Origin: Pseudomonas sp. G2-4
GTDB taxonomy: Bacteria > Pseudomonadota > Gammaproteobacteria > Pseudomonadales > Pseudomonadaceae
Direction: 5' to 3'
NCBI RefSeq assembly: GCF_030064125.1
Contig: NZ_CP125957.1
Coordinates: forward strand, 4,464,001 to 4,528,000
DNA: 64,000 nt
Positions within the stretch are counted from its first letter, which is position 1; each line of letters opens with the position of its first letter. Made by a program: the position numbers and the translations under genes. Positions 25,455-33,744 of the stretch are shown in pieces. Below the pieces are notes generated by a model. It was not told where the DNA came from. It was given only the letters and a program-made list of their open reading frames with translations, and made no database searches.

Positions 25455-25771
25455 CAACGAACTTCCTTTGTTGGTTTGAGTGCTGCGCGAATATCCGCAA
25501 TTGAGCGTGCAGCAATAACGGGATTGCCCCGTACTGCATCCACGGATGTGTAGGTGCCTAACTCTGGCGTTGTGATTTGCTGTTTAGGTCGGAGCTTTTC
25601 TTTCTGCCGGACGTGTTCGGCAACACGTCGTTCATGACTCGTTACCATCAACTCGACAGTAGGCCGCCACTCCGGAGGACACTTATCCAAGAGCGCCTGG
25701 GATTCATCCGCAAACGGAGTATCAATAACGAGTTGGGCGTATTGCCTGGATGAACGGGGCGCAATGACCAT
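25454..25771 (-). CDS. Uncharacterised first gene of the late operon
   Basis: 105 residues, hydrophilic, no signal or membrane helix: MVIAPRSSRQYAQLVIDTP...ERRVAEHVRQKEKLRPKQQ. It is the first gene after the early/middle terminator, so the late promoter must lie in 25,772-25,850. It is coupled to the holin by TGATG. Function unknown. Confidence 0.65.
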   Translation of the reverse strand: MVIAPRSSRQYAQLVIDTPFADESQALLDKCPPEWRPTVELMVTSHERRVAEHVRQKEKLRPKQQITTPELGTYTSVDAVRGNPVIAARSIADIRAALKPTKEVR

Positions 25772-25850
25772 GTGCGAACCTGCCGGATTAGATGTCCGGA
25801 CTAGATTCGCTTGGGAAGGGATGCCGCAGTGTTTCTTAAGCGCACAAGAA

Positions 25851-25874
25851 AAAGCCCCGACTTTGCGGGGCTTT
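25851..25874 (-). terminator. Rho-independent terminator of the early/middle transcript
   Basis: On the minus strand a GC stem (AAAGCCCCGC / TCGGGGCTTT, with a AAAG loop region) is followed by CTTTTTC. It lies three bases after the stop of the gene at 25877-26380 and before the late operon. This separates Mor-containing early/middle transcription from late genes. Confidence 0.85.
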
Positions 25875-25876
25875 GA

Positions 25877-26380
25877 TTAAAGGCTTCTGATCGCCTTCAT
25901 TGTTTCTATTTCTGTATCCGTGGCGCCTTCCTTGCGACGCTCCGCTTCCCATTCTGAATCCGAAAGCGTTTCCATATTCGATGATGGTTTGGCTATTTGT
26001 GCGGCACAATCCGCATCATCCCGCGACCAGTTGGCTCGCACGCGATCCAACTCAGCTTGGGAAAAACTGCCGGTGTAACAGCCACCGCTGAAGTACACGA
26101 CATCGGTTAGCAACAACCGGCAACTTGGAAAGCGCGACGCCGGTGCCTTACTTTGTGAATGCAGTTGCTCATTTGCCGAGCGCTGGATCTGCGCTAGCGC
26201 CGAGGTGTCACGGGTCAAGCAAGCATCGATATTCTTCGACCACAGTTGCTGGGCAATCGACTGGTTAGCCTTTGCGTGGCTTAAGTCGTCTTCAAGAGTG
26301 GTGTCGGATGTCGGCGCTGCGAACGCCACTGACGCATACATTGCCGATACCGTGAACATCACTCTCAAAGCAGTCATCAT
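25877..26380 (-). CDS. Secreted uncharacterised protein, cotranscribed with mor
   Basis: 167 residues beginning with a signal peptide (MTALRVMFTVSAMYASVAFAAP, cleavage after AFA). The mature part has five Cys (DACLTRD, FPSCRLL, GGCYTG, DADCAAQ), suggesting disulphides and a periplasmic or secreted location. It starts as TAATG on the Mor stop and ends at the terminator. Mu has no such gene between mor and the late genes, so it may be lysogenic cargo; no family recognised. Confidence 0.7.
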   Translation of the reverse strand: MMTALRVMFTVSAMYASVAFAAPTSDTTLEDDLSHAKANQSIAQQLWSKNIDACLTRDTSALAQIQRSANEQLHSQSKAPASRFPSCRLLLTDVVYFSGGCYTGSFSQAELDRVRANWSRDDADCAAQIAKPSSNMETLSDSEWEAERRKEGATDTEIETMKAIRSL

Positions 26381-26823
26381 TAATGAACTGTCCTGTCATC
26401 AAAGCCGAATAGATCGGGCTCATTGCGTCTGTGCAACGCCCTTTGGCGGGCGATGATGTCATAAATGGTTGGTGATGCAAGCTTGTACTTGCGCACCAAA
26501 TCTGTGGGCTGGATGTTTGCGTCGCGCCAATCCCGATAGATCGCAGCATCGCGCATGGCTTTCTTCAAAGAGTCACCGCGAGGTAGATAAACCACCGCTC
26601 CCCCCATGGTGTCGCATATTGCAAAGACCACCGCTCTGGCAATTTCCGCCACTGCCTCCGGTCTGTCTTGAAGCTTGCCCTTCAATTCAGCTTCAGCGAT
26701 TTCAACCATTTCCTTGATCGTCCCCTCCCAACGATGCATGACTGAAGGATCTTCCATGTGGGCCAAGACCTTATTGGGATCCAGCCTGTCGGTATCATTA
26801 GGGAATAGCTGATCCTGACTCAT
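26380..26823 (-). CDS. Mor-type middle transcription activator
   Basis: 147 residues. Mor family members bind middle promoters as dimers and recruit sigma70 polymerase. The core 'PEAVAEIARAVVFAICDTMGGAVVYLPRGDSLKKAMRDAAIYRDW' and the helix-turn-helix 'NIQPTDLVRKYKLASPTIYDIIARQRAL' are clear. In Mu, Mor turns on C, which turns on late promoters. I see no separate C gene, so this protein may control the late operon directly. Confidence 0.92.
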   Translation of the reverse strand: MSQDQLFPNDTDRLDPNKVLAHMEDPSVMHRWEGTIKEMVEIAEAELKGKLQDRPEAVAEIARAVVFAICDTMGGAVVYLPRGDSLKKAMRDAAIYRDWRDANIQPTDLVRKYKLASPTIYDIIARQRALHRRNEPDLFGFDDRTVH

Positions 26824-27233
26824 AAGGCTGGCCTCTTGTTACGCTTCGCATCGTAAGTCAGCGCCGAAACCAGGCTCCCGAGCTGCTGGCAGTCCAGCCA
26901 CTCAACCCGGTCAACCTTAAACATCCGTTTCGCCATTCCATCGGCATATTCCCAAGGTCGCTTGGCGTCAGCCATGAACGCTTGAATCTTGCCGATCAGC
27001 TTCTGTTTATCTGGTGCAACGTTCGGAGCTGCCCGTCCTGCTGGTTTGGCTTTGGGTTTCCAGCCCAGCCGCTCAAACTCGGCGAGCACGGCTACCACTT
27101 TGATCGGTCCCAAGTCCTTGGCGGACTTTACCCCTGCGACTCTGTTGAGTAAGGCTCGGTAGGTTTCATCGTCAAGGCCCAAGTCCTTTTTAGCGATATG
27201 GATCTTTGACAGGTTTGCGTTACGTCGATTCAT
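26820..27233 (-). CDS. GemA-like regulator (Mu gp16, DUF1018)
   Basis: 137 residues. The start 'LSKIHIAKKDLGLDDETYRALLNRVAGVKSAKDL' and the end 'YADGMAKRMFKVDRVEWLDCQQLGSLVSALTYDAKR' are the DUF1018/GemA signature. In Mu, Gem affects host gene expression and DNA gyrase activity; the mechanism is not settled. Its ATG sits on the stop of a tiny open frame, and it overlaps mor by four bases. Confidence 0.9.
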   Translation of the reverse strand: MNRRNANLSKIHIAKKDLGLDDETYRALLNRVAGVKSAKDLGPIKVVAVLAEFERLGWKPKAKPAGRAAPNVAPDKQKLIGKIQAFMADAKRPWEYADGMAKRMFKVDRVEWLDCQQLGSLVSALTYDAKRNKRPAL

Positions 27234-27286
27234 TTCTCCTTTCCCCTCACATTCCTCGGCAGCTCATCAGTATCCGGATGCCACAC
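27230..27286 (-). CDS. Possible 18-residue leader peptide coupled to GemA
   Basis: A GTG-started frame (MWHPDTDELPRNVRGKEK) ends in a TGA that overlaps the GemA ATG, and its last codons contain the AGGGGAAAGGAG ribosome site of GemA. The coupling suggests it is translated, but the frame is very short and its own ribosome site is weak. No function is proposed beyond translational coupling. Confidence 0.3.
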   Translation of the reverse strand: MWHPDTDELPRNVRGKEK

Positions 27287-27323
27287 CGGATAGACCGTCC
27301 CAGGATGCCTGGGACGGTTTCGC

Positions 27324-27542
27324 TTAGTGGATGGTTGGGTTAAGGACTAGTTTTTCGCGCATCGCTTGGCAGATCTCGCAATCGCAGCCCCCCATGTGCC
27401 GGACGGAGCCTTCAAGCGGAATACGGGCGATAAGGCGTGCGGCGACTAGGCCTGCTGCGCTACCACTCATTTGGCTTGCGTTATCTACGGTGATGGACAC
27501 GCCATCGGTGCTGTCTTCGATGATGATTTGGAATTTGGCCAT
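27324..27542 (-). CDS. Small uncharacterised phage protein with CxC-xx-C
   Basis: 72 residues: MAKFQIIIEDSTDGVSITVDNAS... The first ~25 residues are beta-like and the C-terminal end has 'HMGGCDCEICQAM', which could bind a metal. Semi-early position between GemA and the DUF3164 gene. No recognised function. Confidence 0.65.
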   Translation of the reverse strand: MAKFQIIIEDSTDGVSITVDNASQMSGSAAGLVAARLIARIPLEGSVRHMGGCDCEICQAMREKLVLNPTIH

Positions 27543-27601
27543 TCGAATTAATCTCGCGGTTGGTCTGTGTTGGCAGATGCGTTGTCAGAGCTGGTCGCAA
27601 T

Positions 27602-28243
27602 TCAATGCAACGTTGGGGACGCTGTGTCCTGCACGTAGATGCTTGCGATATCAAGGGGTATGGGTGCGTACTGGTCTGAGTCCCCAATACGCTCGTAAAC
27701 CCGGATATAGCTCTTTGAACCAACAACTTGAACGGCCTCACTGATGGCTTGCATCGCCCGCTGCCATCGTTCGTCCTGGATATCCAACCTGCGCAGGCCA
27801 AGCACTCGACCGGTGCTGATTTCACCGGCCTTGTCGGTGCGGAATGCCTCGTTGACCAGGACGCGTACCTCGCTACGTGCGTCCTGCGTCCATTCGGCTG
27901 CGCATTCATCGATCAACACGCGTGCCGCTTGTAGCCGTTCGTCGAATTTGATGGAGTCCTGGACCGCGTGGATGATCTTGTAGCGGCCATCAAACGACAG
28001 CAGCGTGACATTGCCTTTCTTGCCTCCAATGGTCGCTTTGTATTGTTCTGCGGACATGTCCACAAACGCCTTGATGTCCCCAAACGCCGAGGCTTTGAAA
28101 GCACCCAACGCCCCTGACACTGCTTTTGCTTTGTTGACCAGCTCAGTGACCAGCTCATCGCGAGCCAGATCAATAGGCTTAATCAATACGACCGGCACCA
28201 AGTGGCCCTTGGCGTCCTGGCGGAACCCTTCTGGAATGCTCAT
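27602..28243 (-). CDS. DUF3164 protein
   Basis: 213 residues. 'IPEGFRQDAKGHLVPVVLIKPIDLARDELVTELV' followed by 'GKKGNVTLLSFDGRYKIIHAVQDSIKFDERLQAARVLIDEC' is the DUF3164 pattern found in the semi-early region of most Mu-like phages. It is sometimes mislabelled as a sulphate transporter, but there is no membrane segment. Function unknown; overlaps the next gene by four bases. Confidence 0.85.
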   Translation of the reverse strand: MSIPEGFRQDAKGHLVPVVLIKPIDLARDELVTELVNKAKAVSGALGAFKASAFGDIKAFVDMSAEQYKATIGGKKGNVTLLSFDGRYKIIHAVQDSIKFDERLQAARVLIDECAAEWTQDARSEVRVLVNEAFRTDKAGEISTGRVLGLRRLDIQDERWQRAMQAISEAVQVVGSKSYIRVYERIGDSDQYAPIPLDIASIYVQDTASPTLH

Positions 28244-28632
28244 TCGTTGTGTTGCTCCGTGTTCGTTTCGTGTCTGGTAATACGGCGCCCAAGCACTTCG
28301 AAGATCTCCCCGATCTGTCGACGTCCATTTGCGCGTTGCTCATTTGTTAAAACAGGCTTCGGTAATGCCCGAGGGAGATCCCTGGAAGGCAACATCCGAA
28401 TCAGTGCGGCAGGTGCTGGCCACCGCTCGCAGCTTGCAAATAGCATTTCGAAAGCGGCCTTAACGCGCTCCCTGTCTGCCTCTTCGCTCCAGCGTTGCGC
28501 CTTTTTCAAGGCCACCAGCCAGATATCCAATGTGTGTGTCACGGCATCGGCGGCAGGCGCACCGTCCAAGCGCAGAGCGACGAGCCCCATCAACCCGGCG
28601 ATTACTTCGCGCTCTAGCCAGTCATCCACCAT
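28240..28632 (-). CDS. Uncharacterised semi-early phage protein
   Basis: 130 residues, helical and charged (WLEREVIAGLMGLVALRLDGAPAADAVTHTLDIWLVALKK). No recognised domain. Start overlaps the upstream gene and the stop overlaps the DUF3164 start, placing it in a tight semi-early operon. Confidence 0.7.
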   Translation of the reverse strand: MVDDWLEREVIAGLMGLVALRLDGAPAADAVTHTLDIWLVALKKAQRWSEEADRERVKAAFEMLFASCERWPAPAALIRMLPSRDLPRALPKPVLTNEQRANGRRQIGEIFEVLGRRITRHETNTEQHNE

Positions 28633-29116
28633 TTAATCGCCCCTGTAGCGCTGACAACGCGGCAGTTGTTTGGCTTGGCCGGGCGATCACAGCCGGTTTA
28701 TGCGCAGTGGTCTCAGGCCGGAGTACCGTCAGACTCGTTTCACCTTGCCACTGACTCATCACTTGGTAGAGCCAGCCGTGGCCCTTAAGCGGCGGCGTTA
28801 ATCGACCGGAATCGCGTGCAGTAATCGCCTGTTCAATCGCCCATACCCAACATGCTGGAGGGGCATTGAAAACTGCTCCGTTGCGTTCGATGCGCTGGGC
28901 CTGAAGATCGGGAAGCAATTCCCCGAGGATCTTGGCTACGCGATCCATGGTCAGTTCTCGGGTTTCCGGCCGGAACAAGCCGACATACCGAATCAAGGCA
29001 CTACCAAGCTGACCGGAAACCTTAAAGGCCGCTCCGAGCGCTTCGCGTGCACCGTCGTGAGCGATCAGCGCATCAAGGCTTATTGTCGTCCCGCAGTTAG
29101 GGCATCGAGTGCGCAT
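28622..29116 (-). CDS. Uncharacterised semi-early protein with N-terminal CxxC
   Basis: 164 residues beginning MRTRCPNCGTTISLDALIAHDGAREAL; the ATG overlaps the upstream stop (TGATG). The first ~15 residues (CPNC) look like half of a zinc knuckle. The middle 'GLFRPETRELTMDRVAKILGELLPDLQ' and the C-terminal 'LKGHGWLYQVMSQWQG' recall replication-adaptor-like proteins of Mu-like phages, but I cannot name the family. Confidence 0.72.
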   Translation of the reverse strand: MRTRCPNCGTTISLDALIAHDGAREALGAAFKVSGQLGSALIRYVGLFRPETRELTMDRVAKILGELLPDLQAQRIERNGAVFNAPPACWVWAIEQAITARDSGRLTPPLKGHGWLYQVMSQWQGETSLTVLRPETTAHKPAVIARPSQTTAALSALQGRLNGG

Positions 29117-29298
29117 CAATGGACCTCCCGTTTCGGCTTCGCCTTTGCCAGTTCATTCGCTCGGATTTGGGCGAACTTATAGCTGTTGGAAAACCCGACG
29201 CATTTCTCGCCCTGGTACAAACGGATCATGCTGCGACCAGCGATATAGATCTGGACAACGGGCACTGGTGGGCTGGCAATCTCAATGGATGGTTGCAT
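29116..29298 (-). CDS. Small uncharacterised semi-early protein
   Basis: 60 residues starting MQPSIEIASPPVPVVQIYIAG. This start is chosen because AGGTG precedes it by seven bases and it overlaps the HTH gene by only 17 bases; an upstream Met at 29415 would overlap by over 130 bases. No domain recognised. Confidence 0.55.
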   Translation of the reverse strand: MQPSIEIASPPVPVVQIYIAGRSMIRLYQGEKCVGFSNSYKFAQIRANELAKAKPKREVH

Positions 29299-29656
29299 TT
29301 TCGGCACCTGCACAATTGGGATTGAAGGCGCAGTACTGGCAGGCTCGCCAACTCTGCATCGCTTGTGGGTTGTGCGTTGGAGGTGATTTATCGCGGTAGT
29401 TTTGGCACTGCTCAATGGTTACAACATCGTCGACAGCAACGCAGTCCATCCGGCCTAGCGCGTTCATGACGCGGCGCTCAACACCCGCTGTGCTCGGACT
29501 GGTGTATTTATTCGCCAGGATCAAACTTACCGCTGTACGGCTCATTCCGATGCGAGCCGCTGCTTTGGTGCGGTCGCTCGCCGCCACTTCCGCCGCAAGC
29601 AGACGAACAAAGAGCGGTGGCTGCTGGCCCCATTTCGAAAGGTCTACCTGCGTCAT
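29282..29656 (-). CDS. Helix-turn-helix protein with C-terminal Cys cluster
   Basis: 124 residues. Residues ~28-55 (SDRTKAAARIGMSRTAVSLILANKYTSPSTAGVERRV) form a LacI/XRE-like helix-turn-helix. The C-terminus has 'CQYCAFNPNCAG', which may bind zinc. Common in the semi-early block of Pseudomonas Mu-like phages; likely a regulator, target unknown. Confidence 0.78.
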   Translation of the reverse strand: MTQVDLSKWGQQPPLFVRLLAAEVAASDRTKAAARIGMSRTAVSLILANKYTSPSTAGVERRVMNALGRMDCVAVDDVVTIEQCQNYRDKSPPTHNPQAMQSWRACQYCAFNPNCAGAENATIH

Positions 29657-30441
29657 TGGAGGCCTCCCGATTCTTCCTGCGAAGCCAACTCCAACTGAGT
29701 CCGCTGCACCAGGTCATTAGGAAGTGAGACCGGCCCCTTTGCAGTTTTTGCCAAGGTTAACCATTCGCCCAAGAGTTCACGGGTTCGCGCTAAGTCGATG
29801 CCAGGCTCGATCAAACTACGATCTGCACCTGGCGTACCGGTGGTCTTGGTGTAGATCAGCCGGTGGAGGTTTGGATCGTAGACCTGCAATGACTCAAGCT
29901 GACGGATCTCCGGTGGACGGGGACCAGTGTCTTTGCCAGGAATGAGGCAGTAAAACGTAGGTATTCCCATGGCGGTATCGCCAGGGGTCTTAGCCAAATA
30001 ACCCGCCTCGCTAAGGGCATTCAGATATTGCCTAACTTTGGTAGCGGTGAGCGACACCGCGCCGACTGACGCAGCACTTACCACATCCCGTACCGTTACG
30101 TTCCCACCAAGAATACGAAGGGAACGCCATATGTTCTCGGTTGCGAGATGGTCATAAGTGCGTTCACCTTTACTATTGAGATGCGGATGCTCTGCCCCCT
30201 CATCCTTGACCAATCTGTAAAGTCGAGCTTGGCCCTTGCGATAGTCATCAACTACAGTCTCGACGATGCCCGCTTTCTTTAGCGCATCGAGGTAACGAAC
30301 AATCTCGTTAGGCATCTGATCGCTACGTCTTGCAATATCATGAACATCGAACCCTTGAGCCAAGATGCGCATTGCTTCCCACATACGCTGCTTTGAGCTT
30401 TTGCCGCCTGAAACGATAAGGTGAGGTGTCCGGCCTGCCAT
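29653..30441 (-). CDS. Winged-helix DNA-binding protein
   Basis: 262 residues from MAGRTPHLIVSGGKS; the ATG overlaps the MuB stop (ATGA). Two winged-helix-like units are visible: residues ~20-75 (RMWEAMRILAQGFDVHDIARRSDQMPNEIVRYLDALKKAGIVE) and ~95-150 (NIWRSLRILGGNVTVRDVVSAASVGAVSLTATKVRQYLNALSEAGYL). The two are likely a tandem repeat of one fold. Probably a phage DNA-binding or replication-adaptor protein. Confidence 0.75.
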   Translation of the reverse strand: MAGRTPHLIVSGGKSSKQRMWEAMRILAQGFDVHDIARRSDQMPNEIVRYLDALKKAGIVETVVDDYRKGQARLYRLVKDEGAEHPHLNSKGERTYDHLATENIWRSLRILGGNVTVRDVVSAASVGAVSLTATKVRQYLNALSEAGYLAKTPGDTAMGIPTFYCLIPGKDTGPRPPEIRQLESLQVYDPNLHRLIYTKTTGTPGADRSLIEPGIDLARTRELLGEWLTLAKTAKGPVSLPNDLVQRTQLELASQEESGGLQ

Positions 30442-31163
30442 CACATGGCCCTCCGAATCGGGGCTTCTCCGGTATACCAACCGCGATTTCCCCAAGCTTT
30501 CAAATCCACTTGATCAAGCATCATCGCCGAAGCTTCGGACTGGACCTTGTAGAGGTTCACCGCCACCCGACGCAGGCAGCCTTTGGTCGCAGTATTCAAA
30601 TCAGACAGCAGGTCATCTGCAAAGCTGACCCCTGGGTAGTTGTCGCGTGCCAGTTGGCGGACATCATCAAGCGTTGCAGGCTGTGCTGGAACCCATTCCA
30701 GCACCCGGTTATGCAAGCGCTCCAGACGTTGAAGCGATGCAGGAACTCGCTCTTCGCCGATCAGGACGATTGTCCCTTCGCTCGCGTTGTAGATATCGGT
30801 CAGCACATTTGCCACAGCCTTATCCAACAGATATTGCACGTCATCCACGATTAATGGGCGACGCGAAGCGGATAGCTGGACGGAGATCTGGTCGACCATT
30901 TCTGACAACGTGCGGCCAGGTAAAAGGCTCATCTCGTGAAGAATCGCGGTCAGAAACGCTTTCTTACTCCAAGTGTCGCGACATTCGACGTAATAGCAGC
31001 GATGCTGATTGGCAGCAAATGCCGCCGCCGCGCTCTTTCCAAAGCCACTGGGGCCGTACATTGCCACCAGTCCTGGCAACCCGATTGGACGCCCCATAGC
31101 GCGACTCATTGCGCCGGACAAAAGACCGACATTTGTTAAAGGAACAATTTTGTTTACACTCAC
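30441..31163 (-). CDS. Transposition target-selection ATPase, MuB-like
   Basis: 240 residues from a GTG start with AGGAGG nine bases upstream. MuB coats target DNA as an ATP filament, protects the phage genome from self-insertion and stimulates the transposase. Walker A 'MYGPSGFGKSAAAAF', Walker B 'PLIVDDVQYL', and sensor 'GTIVLIGEER' are visible. It is shorter than Mu B (312) and lacks the N-terminal helix-turn-helix domain, as in the BcepMu/D3112-type B proteins. Confidence 0.88.
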   Translation of the reverse strand: MSVNKIVPLTNVGLLSGAMSRAMGRPIGLPGLVAMYGPSGFGKSAAAAFAANQHRCYYVECRDTWSKKAFLTAILHEMSLLPGRTLSEMVDQISVQLSASRRPLIVDDVQYLLDKAVANVLTDIYNASEGTIVLIGEERVPASLQRLERLHNRVLEWVPAQPATLDDVRQLARDNYPGVSFADDLLSDLNTATKGCLRRVAVNLYKVQSEASAMMLDQVDLKAWGNRGWYTGEAPIRRAM

Positions 31164-31225
31164 TGTGCTTCTCCTCCTATGTCTAGCGTGTTGGCGCACG
31201 CTGACTGCTTTGAAACGTGGGCTTC

Positions 31226-33259
31226 TCAACCCGCGTGTTGAAATACTCTTTGCATTGCCACGAAGTCCGGATGGGCGGGATAACGCTCCCACCACCGGGC
31301 TTCGTCGGTAGTCAATTCTTCTCCGGCAATCTTTCGTTGATTCAACCGAACCCAAAGTCGGTAACGAGCTACGTCGTCCCCTGGGACTACGAACGTAGGC
31401 CGCTGCTGATCCAACGACTGGGCGTAATCTCGTGCCGCTTCCAGGGCTTCTGCCGAAAGGCTTGCAGACGGCGCCGTTGTAGGGGCGATCATCTCTACTC
31501 GCTGCCCGGTCAACGTTTCCAACTTGTCTACTGCACGCTTGAACTGGCCTTGTTGCCGTTTGTCTCGCGCCATCTCAACCATGGTGCGAGGCATATAATC
31601 CGAGCTGTTTCCATCTAGTTGGGCCGCGCCGATCAGTTCGCCGTCTAACGTGAACGTCCAGATTTGGCTAGCATCTCTAACGTCATAGGCGATGCGTATT
31701 TCTTGCCCGTGCAAGGCCGTTAGATCTGTTAGGAAATAGGTGCTCCCCGCCCAAGCGACTTCGCCGCGTCTCGTCGTGCGCACCACTTGCGGACGCATGA
31801 GCGATTCAACCAACGAACCGGGCGCGGTGATCGGCTCCCAGCCTTCCGCTATCGCGGCTTGCCAAGCCTCGTTCGGGCTCATATGCCGCAATACGCCGGT
31901 TTCGGGGTCGCGAATTTTGGCGAGGCCTCGATGGGGAGTAGCGTTGTAGGTCGCGATTTCATGTTCAACGCCCGACATGAATTCACCGAACGCGGGGAGC
32001 AGTCTGCTTTTCCCGCCCTCACGCAGTTCCTTACGGCCAATGCGATGCACTCGTGTACCGGCGTGCTTATCCATGTCGGCACCGATGTAGCTCGTCAGCT
32101 TCTTGGCCGCTCGCACCCAAATGGTCTGGTGTCCCCGCTCGGAGAGGCCCCGCGCTTGGCTGTTGTATGGCAGCGAGTGGGTCATCGTGCCGCCCAAGCG
32201 GTCGACAACTTCCCGCACGGTGTCGTTAGCGAAACCGGAGCCGTTGTCGACGTAGAAGATGCCGAACATGCATTCACGGACCGCATCACGCAGCGCGTCC
32301 AGAACACCAATAGCCGACTCTGCTTCCCCAACCGATACGCCAACGACTTTCCGAGTGGCTACATCCAACACGGTTGTGATCTCTGGCCGGTATGGCTTGC
32401 CGGTCAGAGGATTGATGACCTCCGCATCGAATTTATGGCCGTCGGCGGTGTAAACGTCTCCTGGGAAAAGATTTTTCGTAGAGCGACGCCGGAACGGTTG
32501 CAGCGCTTTAAGTTCCTGCGGGCTCATTCGCCCCGCCTGCAAAGCTTCTGGCGACAGTTTCTTCAGAAAGCGTTGCACTGCATGGATGCTTGGCATCGGG
32601 CCTTCATAGCGTTGTGCAAACTCGGCATAGCTGGCCGCCACACTCGGTTTTGTAGGCCGCTGGTAACACCGAAGAAAGTCCTTCGCCCACGCAGGAACCG
32701 TCAGATTCGGACGTTGGCGCAACGGCGCTAAGCCCGCCTCACCATCGGTCCGATATGCAGATAGCCAACGCTTTAGGCTTCTCTCCGATAGCGTTCTGCC
32801 GCCTGTCTTTTTGTTGTTGGCCAGGGCCAGCCGCTCAGTCAAATACGGGCTCAATGCCCCATCGCGGGCTTGCTTAACCAAAACGTCTATGGCGCGATTT
32901 TGCGATGTCGCGACGCACATGCGCTCGATCTCCCGAATGAAGCAGAGCCGAGCCACCATGACTGCGCGCTGGACGTCATTCAGCTTTGAGGTGCCCTTGG
33001 CCACAGTCGCGATAGCCTTTTGCTCCGGAACCTTGGCGGGGACCGCTTCGACTGGAGCCTCCACTTCTGCAATAGACCGAGCCATCAACGCGGCTTGAGT
33101 TTCGGTGGGCAGACTCGAAAACGGGTACTCGACCGCTTTGGTGCCGAGACGTTTCCGGCTCTCCCACTCAAGGCGAGTAGCCAACTTGCGAATACCAGGA
33201 ACGGTTCCTGGCAGCCCAGGGAGGCCCGCCAGTTCCTGCGACGTGTACCAGTCACGCAT
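31226..33259 (-). CDS. DDE transposase, MuA-like
   Basis: 677 residues (Mu A is 663) starting MRDWYTSQELAGLPGLPGT, whose ATG overlaps the end of the Ner gene. The N-terminal ~50 residues are the Mu-type end-binding helix-turn-helix domain. The RNase-H core carries a probable catalytic triad: Asp273 (TADGHKFD), Asp338 (YVDNGSGF) and Glu374 (GLSERGHQ). The C-terminal beta-barrel and helical tail would contact MuB. It joins phage ends to target DNA in replicative transposition. Confidence 0.95.
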   Translation of the reverse strand: MRDWYTSQELAGLPGLPGTVPGIRKLATRLEWESRKRLGTKAVEYPFSSLPTETQAALMARSIAEVEAPVEAVPAKVPEQKAIATVAKGTSKLNDVQRAVMVARLCFIREIERMCVATSQNRAIDVLVKQARDGALSPYLTERLALANNKKTGGRTLSERSLKRWLSAYRTDGEAGLAPLRQRPNLTVPAWAKDFLRCYQRPTKPSVAASYAEFAQRYEGPMPSIHAVQRFLKKLSPEALQAGRMSPQELKALQPFRRRSTKNLFPGDVYTADGHKFDAEVINPLTGKPYRPEITTVLDVATRKVVGVSVGEAESAIGVLDALRDAVRECMFGIFYVDNGSGFANDTVREVVDRLGGTMTHSLPYNSQARGLSERGHQTIWVRAAKKLTSYIGADMDKHAGTRVHRIGRKELREGGKSRLLPAFGEFMSGVEHEIATYNATPHRGLAKIRDPETGVLRHMSPNEAWQAAIAEGWEPITAPGSLVESLMRPQVVRTTRRGEVAWAGSTYFLTDLTALHGQEIRIAYDVRDASQIWTFTLDGELIGAAQLDGNSSDYMPRTMVEMARDKRQQGQFKRAVDKLETLTGQRVEMIAPTTAPSASLSAEALEAARDYAQSLDQQRPTFVVPGDDVARYRLWVRLNQRKIAGEELTTDEARWWERYPAHPDFVAMQRVFQHAG

Positions 33260-33596
33260 CGCCGTCTTTCCACTTGGTTTTACTGTGACCAACCGGACTA
33301 TTTTCGGTATGCTTTGGATAGACCGAATTCGTCTCAGCGCGGTTTGGCCGCTGACGAAGTGGAGAGCCATTGGCATTCCAACGCTCTGGCCATAACTGGA
33401 CAGGCTGAAGCCCTAGGGCTTGAGCAATCGCCCGCTCTACCCGAGGGTAAGGTCGGTGCTTAGCGTTACGGATGGCGCGCTCATTCAGGCCATTCGTCCT
33501 GGCCAGTTCGGCAAAGTTTGTGCCGCGAACACGGAGCTGGAATTTAATCCATTCCCAGCGTCGTTCGGAATCGAGCGGTATGTCGTAGGTTTCCAT
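33252..33596 (-). CDS. Ner-like early regulator
   Basis: 114 residues. 'WIKFQLRVRGTNFAELARTNGLNERAIRNAKHRPYPRVERAIAQALGLQPVQLWPERW' is the Ner/Nlp helix-turn-helix family. Ner represses early transcription from the region upstream. The family is usually ~75 residues; here a ~45-residue hydrophilic tail (NGSPLRQRPNRAETNS...) is added. The gene overlaps the transposase start by eight bases. Confidence 0.88.
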   Translation of the reverse strand: METYDIPLDSERRWEWIKFQLRVRGTNFAELARTNGLNERAIRNAKHRPYPRVERAIAQALGLQPVQLWPERWNANGSPLRQRPNRAETNSVYPKHTENSPVGHSKTKWKDGDA

Positions 33597-33652
33597 TTTT
33601 CAACCATCGTCTAGGGTGGTTTTTTTAGGCTTTCTAACGGCCGGTTTAGGAC

Positions 33653-33681
33653 AATATATCCCGTATTCGGGATGTGGTAAA
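33653..33681 (-). promoter_or_regulatory. Candidate early promoter (ner-transposase operon)
   Basis: On the minus strand, -35-like TTTACC (33681-33676) and -10-like TATATT (33658-33653) are separated by exactly 17 bases. The spacer is occupied by the perfect operator palindrome, so repressor bound there would block polymerase. Start of ner is 57 bases downstream. Confidence 0.6.
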
Positions 33682-33716
33682 CCGAATTTGGGAGTTTTTA
33701 TTCCCGTTTTCGGGTA
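33658..33716. promoter_or_regulatory. Repressor operator array between ner and the repressor gene
   Basis: Three inverted repeats share the form TCCCG-N4-CGGGA: 33658-33673 is perfect (ATCCCG TATT CGGGAT), 33679-33694 is a degraded copy (CCG AATT TGGGA), and 33700-33716 reads TTCCCG TTTT CGGG. Their centres are 21 and 22 bases apart, i.e. two helical turns. Two weaker copies occur inside the repressor gene near 33806-33820 and 33858-33872. Confidence 0.7.
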
Positions 33717-33744
33717 AGACAACAGCCTATTGTGGAAAACTCAA

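Noticed and set aside
27292..27315. Hairpin CCGTCCCAGG-CCTGGGACGG as a terminator
   Set aside because: A good stem, but no T tract on the minus strand, and it lies inside a tightly spaced operon.
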